The notes under the pieces were generated by a model. It saw nothing but the letters and a program-made list of their open reading frames with translations. It did no database searches and was not told where the DNA came from. Positions 36,746-45,646 of a stretch of DNA of 64,000 nt are shown in pieces. Every line of letters begins with the position of its first letter. The first letter of the stretch is position 1. The position numbers and the translations under genes were made by a program. The stretch spans positions 186,001-250,000 of the forward strand of contig NZ_WMCD01000001.1 of the NCBI RefSeq assembly GCF_010994275.1, read 5' to 3'. The DNA comes from Cyclobacterium jeungdonense. Lineage in GTDB: Bacteria; Bacteroidota; Bacteroidia; Cytophagales; Cyclobacteriaceae.

Positions 36746-36991
36746 TTAATTTTGGTTCTGTAGATTGTAATCAGGCCTGAAGTCGATCCGATGAATTCTC
36801 GGAGCGTTTTTTTTTTCATCCGTTTCCGGTAATTTTCCCACTTTCCAGTTTGCCGGTTTTTGGAATTTCCCTTGATTTTTAAATTCCTCAAATGTTTCGG
36901 GATCATCTTCCGCTGACCTAACGGCCTTGATGATAAATAAAAGTCCCAAACTGATTCCTACTGCCACAGATATTAGAATGTACGTTTCCAT
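36746..36991 (-). CDS. Small membrane-anchored protein of unknown function
   Basis: An 81-residue protein with one N-terminal membrane helix (residues 4-24, ILISVAVGISLGLLFIIKA) and a charged, soluble tail with many Lys, Glu and Pro. The shape suits a small cytochrome-oxidase-like assembly or envelope protein, but no family is recognised. The ATG start is well placed before the helix. It is convergent with the Omp85 gene, with 54 bases between the two stops. Confidence 0.6.
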   Translation of the reverse strand: METYILISVAVGISLGLLFIIKAVRSAEDDPETFEEFKNQGKFQKPANWKVGKLPETDEKKNAPRIHRIDFRPDYNLQNQN

Positions 36992-37367
36992 AGTTTCCGA
37001 TCATTAAAAAAGCATTTTTCAAAAGAACACTAGGTTTTAGCCTCTTTTTAATTTTTTAGGTTCCGAATTATTAATTAACATTTCAAAATTAATAAAATTT
37101 AATTACAAATTTTAATAAAAAATACTTGTTTTTATGAGCAAATTTTTGTAAATATAAAATAGTATTTTGTTGTATTATTTTTGTATTTCGTGTCTTGTGC
37201 TATGATTGTACTAAAATTGGTAGCTGTTAAATCCTATAAATGGATGGATAAAGGGACTTTTTTTGTATTATACGCTTATTTTTATCTGTGATTCTCTTGG
37301 GCTGGGGATGTTTTCTGATTACTTTTAATCAATAGGATTATTTATATATTTTACTAATTCCAATTTT
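36992..37367. other. AT-rich intergenic region before the beta-helix gene
   Basis: About 375 bases of very AT-rich sequence with many T and A runs. TATTTTTG at 37176-37183 fits the -7 consensus but has no TTG at the right distance. No gene, hairpin terminator or repeat was recognised. It probably holds the promoters of the divergent flanking genes. Confidence 0.5.
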
Positions 37368-39482
37368 ATGTTTGGTTTGAATCGGTTTTCATGTACTATT
37401 TTTTTTATTTTCCTCCTGACGCAATCTATGAACTGTTTTGCGCAGGAAATTCATGTTTCTCCCAGTGGAGAGGACACCGGCCCAGGTAGTCTGACACAAC
37501 CGTTGAAATCCATGGAGGGAGCTAAGCTATTTGTTCGAAAACTGAAATCGGAGGGGAGATTCTCCCAAAACATAGAAGTAATTTTTCACGAGGGCGATTA
37601 TTTTGTTTCCGCGCCGGTACATTTCGAGATAGCGGATAGCGGCACGGAGGAACATTCCATTACCTACCGGGCCGCGGAAGGAGCAGAAGTGAATTTCATT
37701 GGGTCCAGGCAGGTCACCAATTTTGAGTCTATGGGAATGAGTGTTTACCGGGCCGATGTGAGCGGACGGGATTTTGAGCAGCTGTATGTCAACGGGAAGC
37801 GGGCGATCCGGGCAAGAACTCCAAACAAGGGAGCGTTTTTTGAAGTTAGATCCGTAAAAGAAACACTCTTAGACGGAGAAGAGGAGCGGGTTCCGGCTTT
37901 TGCCATTCAGGAAATCGAAATTGATTCCCTTGATGCCACCCAACTGAAGCTTAGGGAGGGTTTGCCAAATGCGCTGGCTGTTTTTTATCACAAATGGGAC
38001 AATACCCGGAAATACATACAGCATTACAGTTCGGATACCCACCGTTTCTGGATAAGCGGTGGAGGAATGAAGCCCTGGAATCCTATTAATGAGGCAGCGA
38101 GATACTATGTGGAAAATATGAAATCAGCGTTGGATGCTCCCGGGGAGTGGTTTTTGGATCCCGACGGGTCCTTATATTATATTCCTGAAAAAGGAGAAAC
38201 GATGGAGACTGCCCTGGTTTTTGCTCCCGTGACGGAACAATTACTGGTAATTTCGGGTAATTCTCAGAATGAAAAGGTCCGTAACGTGCATTTTGAGGGA
38301 TTGCGTTTTTTATATACGGGATACCGTACTCCGATTTCCGGCAATGAACCGGCTCAGGCAGCCGCTCCAATACCCGCTGTAGTCATGGTAGACTGGGCAG
38401 ATCGGGTGAGCTTTCGAAAATGCGAAATTGCCCATACCGGAATAGGGGCGATCTGGTTAAGAAATGGGGTAACTAATAGTACGCTACAGCAAAACTACCT
38501 GCACGATCTGGGCGCAGGAGGAGTAAAGATCGGTCCTCTGGCTGCCGGCGATTCGGAGGAACTGGAGGAAAGATTAGCTGGGTTTAACCGGGTGGACAAC
38601 AACATTATTCGCGATGGTGGCTGGGTTTTTCCCTGTGCGGTGGGAGCAATGCTGTTTCATGCGCATGACAACGAACTGACCCACAATGAAATTGCCAATT
38701 TCAGGTATTCTGGCGTTTCGGTGGGTTGGGTATGGGGATATGGGCAAAGTTTTTCCAAAAGGAACAGCGTCAAATTTAACCACATCCACCATTTGGGTTG
38801 GGGGGATTTGAGTGATATGGGCGGGATCTACACGCTAGGTAAGTCCGAAGGAACGGAAGTAAGCCACAATCACATTCACCATGTTTACTCAATGACCTAT
38901 GGGGGATGGGGCTTGTATACAGACGAAGGTTCTACCGGAATACTTATGGAAAACAATCTGGTTTACGCTTGTAAAAACGCCGGTTTTCATCAACATTATG
39001 GAAGGGAAAACCGGATTCATAACAATATTTTTGCTTACAACCGGCTTTCACAGCTTCAAGCCACCCGGGTGGAACCCCATACCTCGTTTACCTTCACAAA
39101 CAACATCGTATTGTACGACCAGGGCACTTTGCTTTCCAGTAATTGGGACAAAATCAACCTGATTTCCGACTATAATTTGTATTGGGATGAGCGGAGTAGA
39201 GAGCCGAAATTCGGGGATATGGACTGGAAGGAATGGCAACAAAAAGGGAACGATCAGTATGGAGTAGTCCAAAATCCTGGTTTCAGGGATGCCCGGAATT
39301 TTGATTTTACCTTTACCGATCTTTCGGCAGTGGAATTGATAGGCTTTGAGCCCTTTGATCCATCAAGGGCAGGGGTTTATGGAGAAAAAGACTGGGTAAA
39401 TCTGGCTGCCTTTGATCCTGAGTTGGAGAAGAAATTTGATAACCTGGTAGAGGAACTTTCGAAAAGCCAATCAAGGGATTGA
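37368..39482 (+). CDS. Secreted right-handed parallel beta-helix protein
   Basis: A 704-residue protein with a signal peptide (cut near CFA-QE) and an N-terminal part starting with IHVSPSGEDTGPGS and LTQPLKSMEGAKLFVRK, the usual start of pectate-lyase-like beta-helix proteins. From about residue 290 it shows turn-by-turn helix repeats (NVHFEGLRFLYTGYRT, FRKCEIAHTGIGAIWL, TLQQNYLHDLGAGGVKIG, NNIIRDGG, HNEIANFRYSGVSVG, HNHIHHVYSM and MENNLVYACKNAGFHQHYG). Such proteins are glycosidases or lyases, or bind polysaccharide; the family number is uncertain and no catalytic set could be assigned by eye. It sits next to a Tat-exported Gfo/Idh/MocA gene, in keeping with glycan breakdown. Confidence 0.87.
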   Translation: MFGLNRFSCTIFFIFLLTQSMNCFAQEIHVSPSGEDTGPGSLTQPLKSMEGAKLFVRKLKSEGRFSQNIEVIFHEGDYFVSAPVHFEIADSGTEEHSITYRAAEGAEVNFIGSRQVTNFESMGMSVYRADVSGRDFEQLYVNGKRAIRARTPNKGAFFEVRSVKETLLDGEEERVPAFAIQEIEIDSLDATQLKLREGLPNALAVFYHKWDNTRKYIQHYSSDTHRFWISGGGMKPWNPINEAARYYVENMKSALDAPGEWFLDPDGSLYYIPEKGETMETALVFAPVTEQLLVISGNSQNEKVRNVHFEGLRFLYTGYRTPISGNEPAQAAAPIPAVVMVDWADRVSFRKCEIAHTGIGAIWLRNGVTNSTLQQNYLHDLGAGGVKIGPLAAGDSEELEERLAGFNRVDNNIIRDGGWVFPCAVGAMLFHAHDNELTHNEIANFRYSGVSVGWVWGYGQSFSKRNSVKFNHIHHLGWGDLSDMGGIYTLGKSEGTEVSHNHIHHVYSMTYGGWGLYTDEGSTGILMENNLVYACKNAGFHQHYGRENRIHNNIFAYNRLSQLQATRVEPHTSFTFTNNIVLYDQGTLLSSNWDKINLISDYNLYWDERSREPKFGDMDWKEWQQKGNDQYGVVQNPGFRDARNFDFTFTDLSAVELIGFEPFDPSRAGVYGEKDWVNLAAFDPELEKKFDNLVEELSKSQSRD

Positions 39483-39570
39483 TAATGTTTTGTCTGGAAG
39501 CTGGGAGTTTCGGTTTTTTTTTGTTATTTGTACCTGCTTCAAAGAAAGGTGAATTCGGAAACTCAAAAAA

Positions 39571-40899
39571 ATGAACAAGAAAAAAAAGAACTTACTGTCC
39601 AGACGGAAGTTTATGGGGACGGGCCTATTGGGAGCTGCCGGAATTGGGGTATTGCCCCAAAGTGGATTTGGGAAGGCGCCTCAAATCAGAAAACCGGCGG
39701 CAGGGACCCTTCGTCTGGGGTTTATCGGGCTGGGCAGACAGGCCAATGGCTTGTTAAACAGCTTCATTTCCATGCCAGATATAGAAGTAATCGCAGGATG
39801 TGATGTCTATGGGGCAAAGAGACAACGATTTTTAAACCGTACCGCAGCTTATTACCAAGAGCATAATCAGCAGGTGGACGTGAAAGTGTACGAAAACTAC
39901 CACGATCTGCTAGCCCGAAAAGACGTGGATGCGGTAGTCATCGCTACACCGGATCATTGGCATGCGCTGATTGCCATCGATGCCTGCAAAGCTGGGAAGG
40001 ATATATACCTTGAAAAGCCGCTTACCTTTACGATTAAGGAGGGACAGGAACTCGTCGAAGCTGTCCGCTCCAATAATACTGTCCTGGCAACGGGCAGCAT
40101 GCAGCGATCCTACGCTAACTTCCAACATGCTGTAACCATGGTTCAAAAAGGACGCATTGGACCGGTCAGTAAGGTTTTTGCCTGCGTTGGAGGACCCCCA
40201 AAGCCCTTTGATCTGCCCGAAGAAAATGTACCTGCGGACTTGAACTGGGATCTTTGGTTAGGCCCGTTGGATGCTCCCATCCATTTTAATAACGAGTTGA
40301 ACCCTCCCATATCCCTAAATCCCCCTGAAAATGAGAAAATGTGGGGAGGCTGGCGCTGGTACAAAGAAACCGGTGGAGGACTGACAACTGACTGGGGAGC
40401 ACATATGTTTGACATCGCCCAGTGGGCCATAGGAATGGACCGGAAGGGACCCCTGGAGATTATACCTGCAGGGTATCAAGACACCCAATACCTTACCTTT
40501 AAATATGCCAATGGCGTAACGGTAACGGAACAGCCTTTTGATGAAAAAGAAACCAGGGGCTGCAAGTTTTTTGGCAGGGATGGCTGGGTAGAGGTATCGC
40601 GATCCCATTATGAAGCTTCCGACCCTTCCTTGTACCCTGTCTTGGAGGAAGGTGAAAGCCTTCAGGGTGGTGGTGGAAGAGCTCATCATATTGATTTCAT
40701 TGAATCCGTACGGCGAAGGAAAGACCCCATCGCCCCGGTAGAAATAGGGCACAGCACCTGTGTCACCTGCACCTTGGGAAATATTGCCTATGATTTGGGA
40801 AGGCCCTTAAACTGGGATCCAGAAAAGGAACAGTTTGTCAATGATCCTGAAGCGGAAAAACACCTGCACCGGCCCTACAGAGCCGGTTACAGGTTGTAA
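39571..40899 (+). CDS. Gfo/Idh/MocA oxidoreductase, Tat-exported
   Basis: A 442-residue protein with a Tat motif at Arg11/Arg12 (LLSRRKFMGTG). The Rossmann motif is FIGLGRQANG, the family motif is GKDIYLEKPLTFT, and GGGLTTDWGAHMFDIAQWAIG carries the catalytic-region His. This form, with WGGWRWYKETGGG, is common among periplasmic sugar dehydrogenases of the 3-keto pathway type. It starts 88 bases after the beta-helix gene and may be co-transcribed with it. It ends at a bidirectional terminator shared with hmp. It is more like periplasmic dehydrogenases of Planctomycetes and Bacteroidota than the cytosolic member at 45647. Confidence 0.92.
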   Translation: MNKKKKNLLSRRKFMGTGLLGAAGIGVLPQSGFGKAPQIRKPAAGTLRLGFIGLGRQANGLLNSFISMPDIEVIAGCDVYGAKRQRFLNRTAAYYQEHNQQVDVKVYENYHDLLARKDVDAVVIATPDHWHALIAIDACKAGKDIYLEKPLTFTIKEGQELVEAVRSNNTVLATGSMQRSYANFQHAVTMVQKGRIGPVSKVFACVGGPPKPFDLPEENVPADLNWDLWLGPLDAPIHFNNELNPPISLNPPENEKMWGGWRWYKETGGGLTTDWGAHMFDIAQWAIGMDRKGPLEIIPAGYQDTQYLTFKYANGVTVTEQPFDEKETRGCKFFGRDGWVEVSRSHYEASDPSLYPVLEEGESLQGGGGRAHHIDFIESVRRRKDPIAPVEIGHSTCVTCTLGNIAYDLGRPLNWDPEKEQFVNDPEAEKHLHRPYRAGYRL

Positions 40900-40904
40900 T
40901 AAAA

Positions 40905-40935
40905 AAAAAGCGGCATCATTCAGATGCCACTTTTT
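40905..40935. terminator. Bidirectional terminator between dehydrogenase gene and hmp
   Basis: AGCGGCATC (40909-40917) pairs with GATGCCACT (40923-40931) with one G-T pair and a 5-base loop. An A-run on the left and T-run on the right make it usable from both directions. Confidence 0.85.
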
Positions 40936-40942
40936 TTATACG

Positions 40943-42148
40943 CTAGTTCAAATGGATTGTCTGGGGGCCAAACTCTTCAAAAAAGATGGATTCCTGAGGA
41001 AAGCCCATCTCAAGTAGGGCAGCATGCTGTGCCTTTATGAACCCAGCTGGGCCGCAAATATAGAACCTGCTGTCTTCCCGAAGCGGAGGTAATTTTTCCA
41101 GGTCCATTGGACCTTCTTTTATGCCCTCCTTTTTGTCTTGCGCGTCAACAGCATCGTAAAAAACGTGTTGTTCGATTAGGGTATGGCTGGATGCAAGTTG
41201 TTGTACCGGCTTCCTGAAAGCGTGGACAGATTTGTTTCTGCAAGCATGTACCCAGGTAAGGGGATGGGTTAAAGTAGATGCCGCCATGGTCTCCAGCATG
41301 CTCAATAAAGGGGTGACCCCTACACCGCCGCTGATAAGAGTCAGGGGGCGATTAAGTGGTTCAACCAAGGTAAAGCTACCTGCTGGTGCACTGAGGTTAA
41401 CGATACCTCCTTCTTCGATGCGGTCGTGCAGGTGGTTGCTTATCATCCCGTTGATATTTAGACGGGAATCATTTTCTCTTTTTACAGATATCCGATATTC
41501 ATTATCGTTGGGAACGTTGGAAAGGCTGTACTGCCTGGCCTGATTTAATCCCAGGTCCGGCAGAAAAACCTTTAAACTGATAAATTGGCCGGGAATGTGA
41601 CGAACAACCTTGCCGCCATCGGAAGGTTTTAGGTAAAAAGAGGTAATTTCTTCCGACTCATCCACCTTTTTCGATACCACGAAGGGACGCCAGCCGGTCC
41701 ATCCACCGGGTAGGGAACTTTGATCCTGGTACATCTTTGCCTCCAGCTTTATCATCAGGTCCGCCAGCTCTTGGTAAGCCAATTCCCAGGCTTCCAAAAT
41801 TTCCGGTGTCGCCGCATCCCCTAGGACTTCTTTAATGGAGGCCAGGAGGTGGTTACCCACAATGGGATAGTGTTCGGGGCGAATGTCCAGGCTGACGTGC
41901 TTATGCCCGATTCTTTCCAACTCGGGAAGCAAAACGCCTGGGTTGGCTATGTGTTCGGCATATGCCAATACAGCCATTGCCAGGGCTTGCTGTTGTTTGC
42001 CGGATTTTTGATTACCCATGTTAAAGCTATTTTTTAACTCTGGATGGTGTAGAAAAAGGCGCTTGTAAAAGTGGCTGGTTAGCGCAAGGCCACCCTCTCT
42101 CAATACAGGGACCGTGGATGAAATGATGTTACGTTGGTTTTCGTTCAT
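40943..42148 (-). CDS. hmp: NO-inducible flavohemoprotein (nitric oxide dioxygenase)
   Basis: A 401-residue cytosolic enzyme that turns nitric oxide and O2 into nitrate using NAD(P)H. It has a globin domain (about 1-140) with distal-side Tyr28 (HFYKRLF) and proximal His84 in GHKHVSLDIRPEHYPIVG, an FAD domain (about 150-260) with RQYSLSN, and an NAD domain (about 265-401) with SGGVGVTPLLSMLE and RFYICGPAGFI. All parts needed for activity are present and the length is normal. A -7 box and a 10-bp inverted repeat lie upstream at 42218-42271, which suggests control by a repressor or an NO-responsive regulator. It converges on the dehydrogenase gene at a shared terminator. Confidence 0.95.
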   Translation of the reverse strand: MNENQRNIISSTVPVLREGGLALTSHFYKRLFLHHPELKNSFNMGNQKSGKQQQALAMAVLAYAEHIANPGVLLPELERIGHKHVSLDIRPEHYPIVGNHLLASIKEVLGDAATPEILEAWELAYQELADLMIKLEAKMYQDQSSLPGGWTGWRPFVVSKKVDESEEITSFYLKPSDGGKVVRHIPGQFISLKVFLPDLGLNQARQYSLSNVPNDNEYRISVKRENDSRLNINGMISNHLHDRIEEGGIVNLSAPAGSFTLVEPLNRPLTLISGGVGVTPLLSMLETMAASTLTHPLTWVHACRNKSVHAFRKPVQQLASSHTLIEQHVFYDAVDAQDKKEGIKEGPMDLEKLPPLREDSRFYICGPAGFIKAQHAALLEMGFPQESIFFEEFGPQTIHLN

Positions 42149-42217
42149 TTTGTAGGGTTATTGATCAGCCAATAAATATAGAGCAGGCTGAAATTCTGTA
42201 ACTTATTTATAAGTGCG

Positions 42218-42225
42218 CAAAGGTA
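42218..42225 (-). promoter_or_regulatory. -7 promoter element of hmp
   Basis: Minus-strand TACCTTTG fits TAnnTTTG. At 19 bases further upstream the sequence is TTT instead of TTG, a near match to the -33 element. The start codon lies about 70 bases downstream. Confidence 0.55.
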
Positions 42226-42230
42226 GTAAA

Positions 42231-42271
42231 AAAGAATAAAAGGTAAAAATATCTTTATTTGTTTATTCTTT
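42231..42271. promoter_or_regulatory. 10-bp inverted repeat in the hmp promoter, possible operator
   Basis: AAAGAATAAA at 42231-42240 and its exact reverse complement TTTATTCTTT at 42262-42271 are separated by 21 bases, so the half-site centres are 31 bases apart, about three DNA turns. The proximal arm lies just upstream of the hmp -7 box, inside the promoter spacer. The symmetry may be favoured by the AT-rich context, so the assignment is tentative. Confidence 0.4.
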
Positions 42272-42512
42272 AATAAATACTTGTTTTTTTAGGGATTATA
42301 TAGGAGGAAAGCAAGCGTATCTGCACTTAATTAGGGTGACCAGAAATATTCCTTAAGAATCACTTCTATCCATGGGCTATTGATTTACGAAAAGATCCGG
42401 GTAAGAAAAATGGATAGGTAAGTCAGGTGGGCAGCGGTATTTAGCAAAAATAGTGTTTATCTACCGTTCGCGCCGGTGCAAGGAATCCTTCTTGTTCTTC
42501 TTTTTCTTGGAT
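42272..42512. other. Spacer between hmp and hrpB
   Basis: About 240 bases, moderately AT-rich. Apart from the hmp control region next to it, no gene, hairpin or repeat was recognised. Both flanking genes are on the minus strand. Confidence 0.4.
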
Positions 42513-44987
42513 TTACTTTTTCCGAGGGACCCCTCTAATAGCTAGGGCATTCCAGGGGTCGTCCGGCCAGTGGTGTTTGGGGTAGCGGCGTTTAAGTTCC
42601 TTTTTTACTTCATGGTACGTCTTATTCCAGAAATTTTCCAGGTCCTGGGTCACCTGAACCGGCTTATAGCCCGGAGATAGCAGGTGGATTAACACCGGTA
42701 TTTTTCCTTGGTTGATGTAGGGAGTTTGACTCCAGCCAAACAACTCTTGTAATCTGGCTGCCAATACTGGTGGTTCTCCTGAAGAAGCATATTCGATTTT
42801 GACCTGGGATCCGCTAGGGAGCTGGAGGCGTTCGGGTGCCAGTTGATTCAGTTCCCGCTGTTGCTCAAAACTCAGGCTGTGTTGGAGGATTTCCAGCAGG
42901 GGTAGCTTTTTCAGGTCGTCCCCCGATTTGACTCCCTTCAGGTAAGGAGCAAGCCAGGGTTCGGGTTTGGAAAGAAGCTGTTCGGTTCGGACATCTGGCC
43001 AGCCCGCATCCGGGTTCCAGTTTCTTAGACTTAGAATCCTGTTTTGCCATTGGCTAATCGTCTTATCAAATGGCAACCACCTTTCTCCATTGGCGGCAAT
43101 AGTTTCTAATAGCACTTTCAAAACCTCTTCGGAATCGGGAGATTGGAGCGCCTTTTTTTGTAATAGTATCTGACCAATTTTCCATTCTTCGACTGCCAGC
43201 ACCGATTCTTCTTGTGCATCCCAGTATATTCTCGGCTTAATCCGGACCATGGGCCGTAGATCTGCAGGAGAAAGAGGAGCCGCTAAAAATATTCTACCTG
43301 TTTTTTCTCCTTCATTCACATGCGCAATGGCGATCCAGGGTTCACGTGCCAAATCATCTCTTCTGTCCATGGTGGCGAGACGCCCATTGGCTAATTGAAA
43401 AAGCGCCTGGTTTCCAGGTCTGGCGGAGGCGATTCTTTCGGGAAAAGCCTGTGCGAGCAACAATCCTGTCTGGTACGGATCCACGGGACCATTTGCGGGC
43501 TGGATGGCTACCAGTTGGCGGAACGATTGGGCTGCTTTTTCAATCTTCTTAAATTCTTTTTGTCCCTTACTCGCTAGTCGGTATCTCCGCAATTCCTCAA
43601 TTCGCAGGTTGATATCCAATCCCATGGAAGCGGGTAGGGGATCTTTCTCTTCCAGCACTGCTGCCAGGTCGGTAGCGAGGGATTCCAATTTCAGTTCTTT
43701 ACTGTAAACCAACAGGTGCGCGATTCTGGGGTGGCAGGGAAAGGTATGCACGGCAAGGCCATGAGTCGTGATTTTACCTGAGTCCAGAGCGCCCAAATGT
43801 TCCAGGGTAGTAACTGCTTCTTCCCAATGACCCTGGGGCGGTGGGGTAACCCAGGTTAAATCCCTGGGATCGGAAATGCCCCATTTATGCAGTTCCAGGG
43901 CCAGCGAGGCCAGGTCGGTCTGCAGTATTTCAGGTTCCCGAAAGGGAAGCAGTTTGTCCTGGCTGGCTTTCGTCCAGAGCCGGTAGCAAACACCCGGACT
44001 CAGTCTACCTGCTCTTCCAGCCCTTTGGGTGGCCGTGTCCAGGGTAACAGGAAGGGTTACGAGCCGATTGAGTCCGGTATTGGGATTATATAGGGAACTA
44101 CGCATGAAACCACCATCCACCACGATGCGAATGCCTTCGATGGTGAGGCTTGTCTCTGCAATGGCCGTTGCCAATACAATTTTTCTTTTACCCTTCGGAT
44201 GCGGCAGCAAGACAGCCTGTTGCTTGCCAAAGGGCATTTGCCCATAGAGGCTGTAAACAGCCATTTCCGGGTGTCGGTCCTGGAGTATTTTTTCCGTTTT
44301 TCTAATTTCTCCCTGACCGGGAAGAAAGGCTAGCACATCTCCTGAATGCGCAATAAGGGCCTCTCCAATAACGGAACTGATGATTTCAGGTAAAGAATAC
44401 AGGTCGGTGCCGGGACCGTAACGAAGGTCCACCGGGTATTGCTTTCCCTGGCTTTCCAGCAGTGGGATGTGCAATTGGTCAGCTAAAAGGCGGCTGTCCA
44501 ACGTAGCTGACATGATCAACAGCCTGAGGTCTTGCCGGAGAAACTTCCGAACCTCCATTCCCAAAGCCAGGCCGAGATCGGCATGAATGCTCCTTTCGTG
44601 AAATTCGTCAAAAATGATCAGACCAACCCCCGTCAAGGCATTGTCCTGTTGCATCATGCGGGTTAGGATACCTTCGGTAATGACTTCTATGCGGGTATTT
44701 GGTCCTACGCAGGTATCAAAGCGGACTCGATAACCTACCCTTTCTCCGAGAGGTTCACCAAGCAATTGAGCCATGCGTTGGGCAATGCTTTTTGCGGCCA
44801 GTTTGCGGGGTTCCAGCAGCAATAGCTTACTGTTTCCAAGCCAGGCTTCATCGAGTAAAGTTAAAGGTAGGAGGGTGCTTTTTCCTGCTCCGGGAGGAGC
44901 ATGCAGCATCAGGAATTCATTCTGTTTCAGCAATTGCTTCAGCCGCGGAATGACTTCCAGTATGGGTAATTGGGGAAAAGACTTCAA
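42513..44987 (-). CDS. hrpB: ATP-dependent RNA helicase HrpB
   Basis: An 824-residue DExH-box helicase. Walker A is HAPPGAGKSTLLPL near residue 33, the DEFH box is in LIIFDEFHERSIHADLGL, motif III is MSATLD, and motif VI is TQRAGRAGRLSPGVCYRLW. The central HA2-like region and the C-terminal HrpB domain (for example PGYKPVQVTQDLENFW followed by KRRYPKHHWPDDPW) are complete, and the length is typical. The cellular role of HrpB is poorly defined. The gene is transcribed alone, and the DUF2911 gene ends 78 bases upstream with its own terminator. Confidence 0.95.
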   Translation of the reverse strand: MKSFPQLPILEVIPRLKQLLKQNEFLMLHAPPGAGKSTLLPLTLLDEAWLGNSKLLLLEPRKLAAKSIAQRMAQLLGEPLGERVGYRVRFDTCVGPNTRIEVITEGILTRMMQQDNALTGVGLIIFDEFHERSIHADLGLALGMEVRKFLRQDLRLLIMSATLDSRLLADQLHIPLLESQGKQYPVDLRYGPGTDLYSLPEIISSVIGEALIAHSGDVLAFLPGQGEIRKTEKILQDRHPEMAVYSLYGQMPFGKQQAVLLPHPKGKRKIVLATAIAETSLTIEGIRIVVDGGFMRSSLYNPNTGLNRLVTLPVTLDTATQRAGRAGRLSPGVCYRLWTKASQDKLLPFREPEILQTDLASLALELHKWGISDPRDLTWVTPPPQGHWEEAVTTLEHLGALDSGKITTHGLAVHTFPCHPRIAHLLVYSKELKLESLATDLAAVLEEKDPLPASMGLDINLRIEELRRYRLASKGQKEFKKIEKAAQSFRQLVAIQPANGPVDPYQTGLLLAQAFPERIASARPGNQALFQLANGRLATMDRRDDLAREPWIAIAHVNEGEKTGRIFLAAPLSPADLRPMVRIKPRIYWDAQEESVLAVEEWKIGQILLQKKALQSPDSEEVLKVLLETIAANGERWLPFDKTISQWQNRILSLRNWNPDAGWPDVRTEQLLSKPEPWLAPYLKGVKSGDDLKKLPLLEILQHSLSFEQQRELNQLAPERLQLPSGSQVKIEYASSGEPPVLAARLQELFGWSQTPYINQGKIPVLIHLLSPGYKPVQVTQDLENFWNKTYHEVKKELKRRYPKHHWPDDPWNALAIRGVPRKK

Positions 44988-45022
44988 AGTAATCAGAGAA
45001 AGATAGTATAGGTTAAAAAATA

Positions 45023-45058
45023 ATCATACAGTCGACTTTTAACGGCCGACTGTATGAT
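45023..45058 (-). terminator. Terminator of the DUF2911 gene
   Basis: ATCATACAGTCG (45023-45034) and CGACTGTATGAT (45047-45058) form a perfect 12-bp stem. On the minus strand it is followed by TTATTTTTT, so it ends transcription of the DUF2911 gene, whose stop is 8 bases before it. Confidence 0.85.
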
Positions 45059-45065
45059 AGGGAAA

Positions 45066-45575
45066 TTATTCTATGTAAGCTTTGGCCTGTCCGTACTCCC
45101 ACATGACAACCATTCCGTCATCCTGGATTTCGTAAGTCAGGTTTTCTACCAGGGATTGCGTTTCACCAGAGGGGACGCTTACCCGAAGGGCGTCCTGACT
45201 TTCGTCATATTGTGTTCCCCACTGACCGGTTTGCTTATTGAAGATAAACGTGCTGTTGTCTTCTCCCGGGATGATAAAGAAACTGTATTTTCCGGCAGGT
45301 AGTGTTTCGCCTTCCACCTTAATATCTTTGCTGGTTTCAAAGATAGTGGCTTCGTTTGCGCCTGCTCTCCAGACTTTACCTAATTCTACCAGGCCGCCAA
45401 AAATTTCACGTCCTTTTACTCCTGGGCTGCTGTAATTAACGGTAATTTTGGCTCCGTTAATGGTTCCTTCTGCGGTTTTAGGGGGGCTGGCCCGTTCCTG
45501 GCTATGGGATAAAAAGACGACAGCCATCATCAGCATTCCTGACAGTCCGAGCATTTTCATAGTTGATGTTTTCAT
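45066..45575 (-). CDS. DUF2911 secreted protein
   Basis: A 169-residue protein with a signal peptide (cut near LSHSQ-ER) and the single DUF2911 domain: ITVNYSSPGVKGREIFGGLV, GKVWRAGANEATIFETSKDI, GETLPAGKYSFFIIPGED, and GTQYDESQDALRVSV. The family is common in Bacteroidota; structure and function are unknown. The ATG at 45575 is followed by a second Met at residue 6, either of which may be used. Just upstream lies a run of TTTTGG repeats (45575-45595), which places an A/C-rich leader before the start codon. The gene forms its own unit with a strong terminator. Confidence 0.9.
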   Translation of the reverse strand: MKTSTMKMLGLSGMLMMAVVFLSHSQERASPPKTAEGTINGAKITVNYSSPGVKGREIFGGLVELGKVWRAGANEATIFETSKDIKVEGETLPAGKYSFFIIPGEDNSTFIFNKQTGQWGTQYDESQDALRVSVPSGETQSLVENLTYEIQDDGMVVMWEYGQAKAYIE

Positions 45576-45646
45576 TTTGGTTTTGGTTTTGGTTACGATT
45601 CGTTAAAAATAACGGTTTAGGGGTAGCAATGGTTAGAATTCTACCT

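Noticed and set aside
37176..37183. TATTTTTG as promoter of the beta-helix gene
   Set aside because: No TTG at 18-21 bases upstream, the region is so AT-rich that chance matches are expected, and it is 185 bases from the start codon.
45575..45595. TTTTGG tandem repeats before the DUF2911 start as a phase-variable tract
   Set aside because: Only three to four imperfect units, outside the coding sequence, and no sign of slippage-prone homopolymer; noted only as a leader feature.
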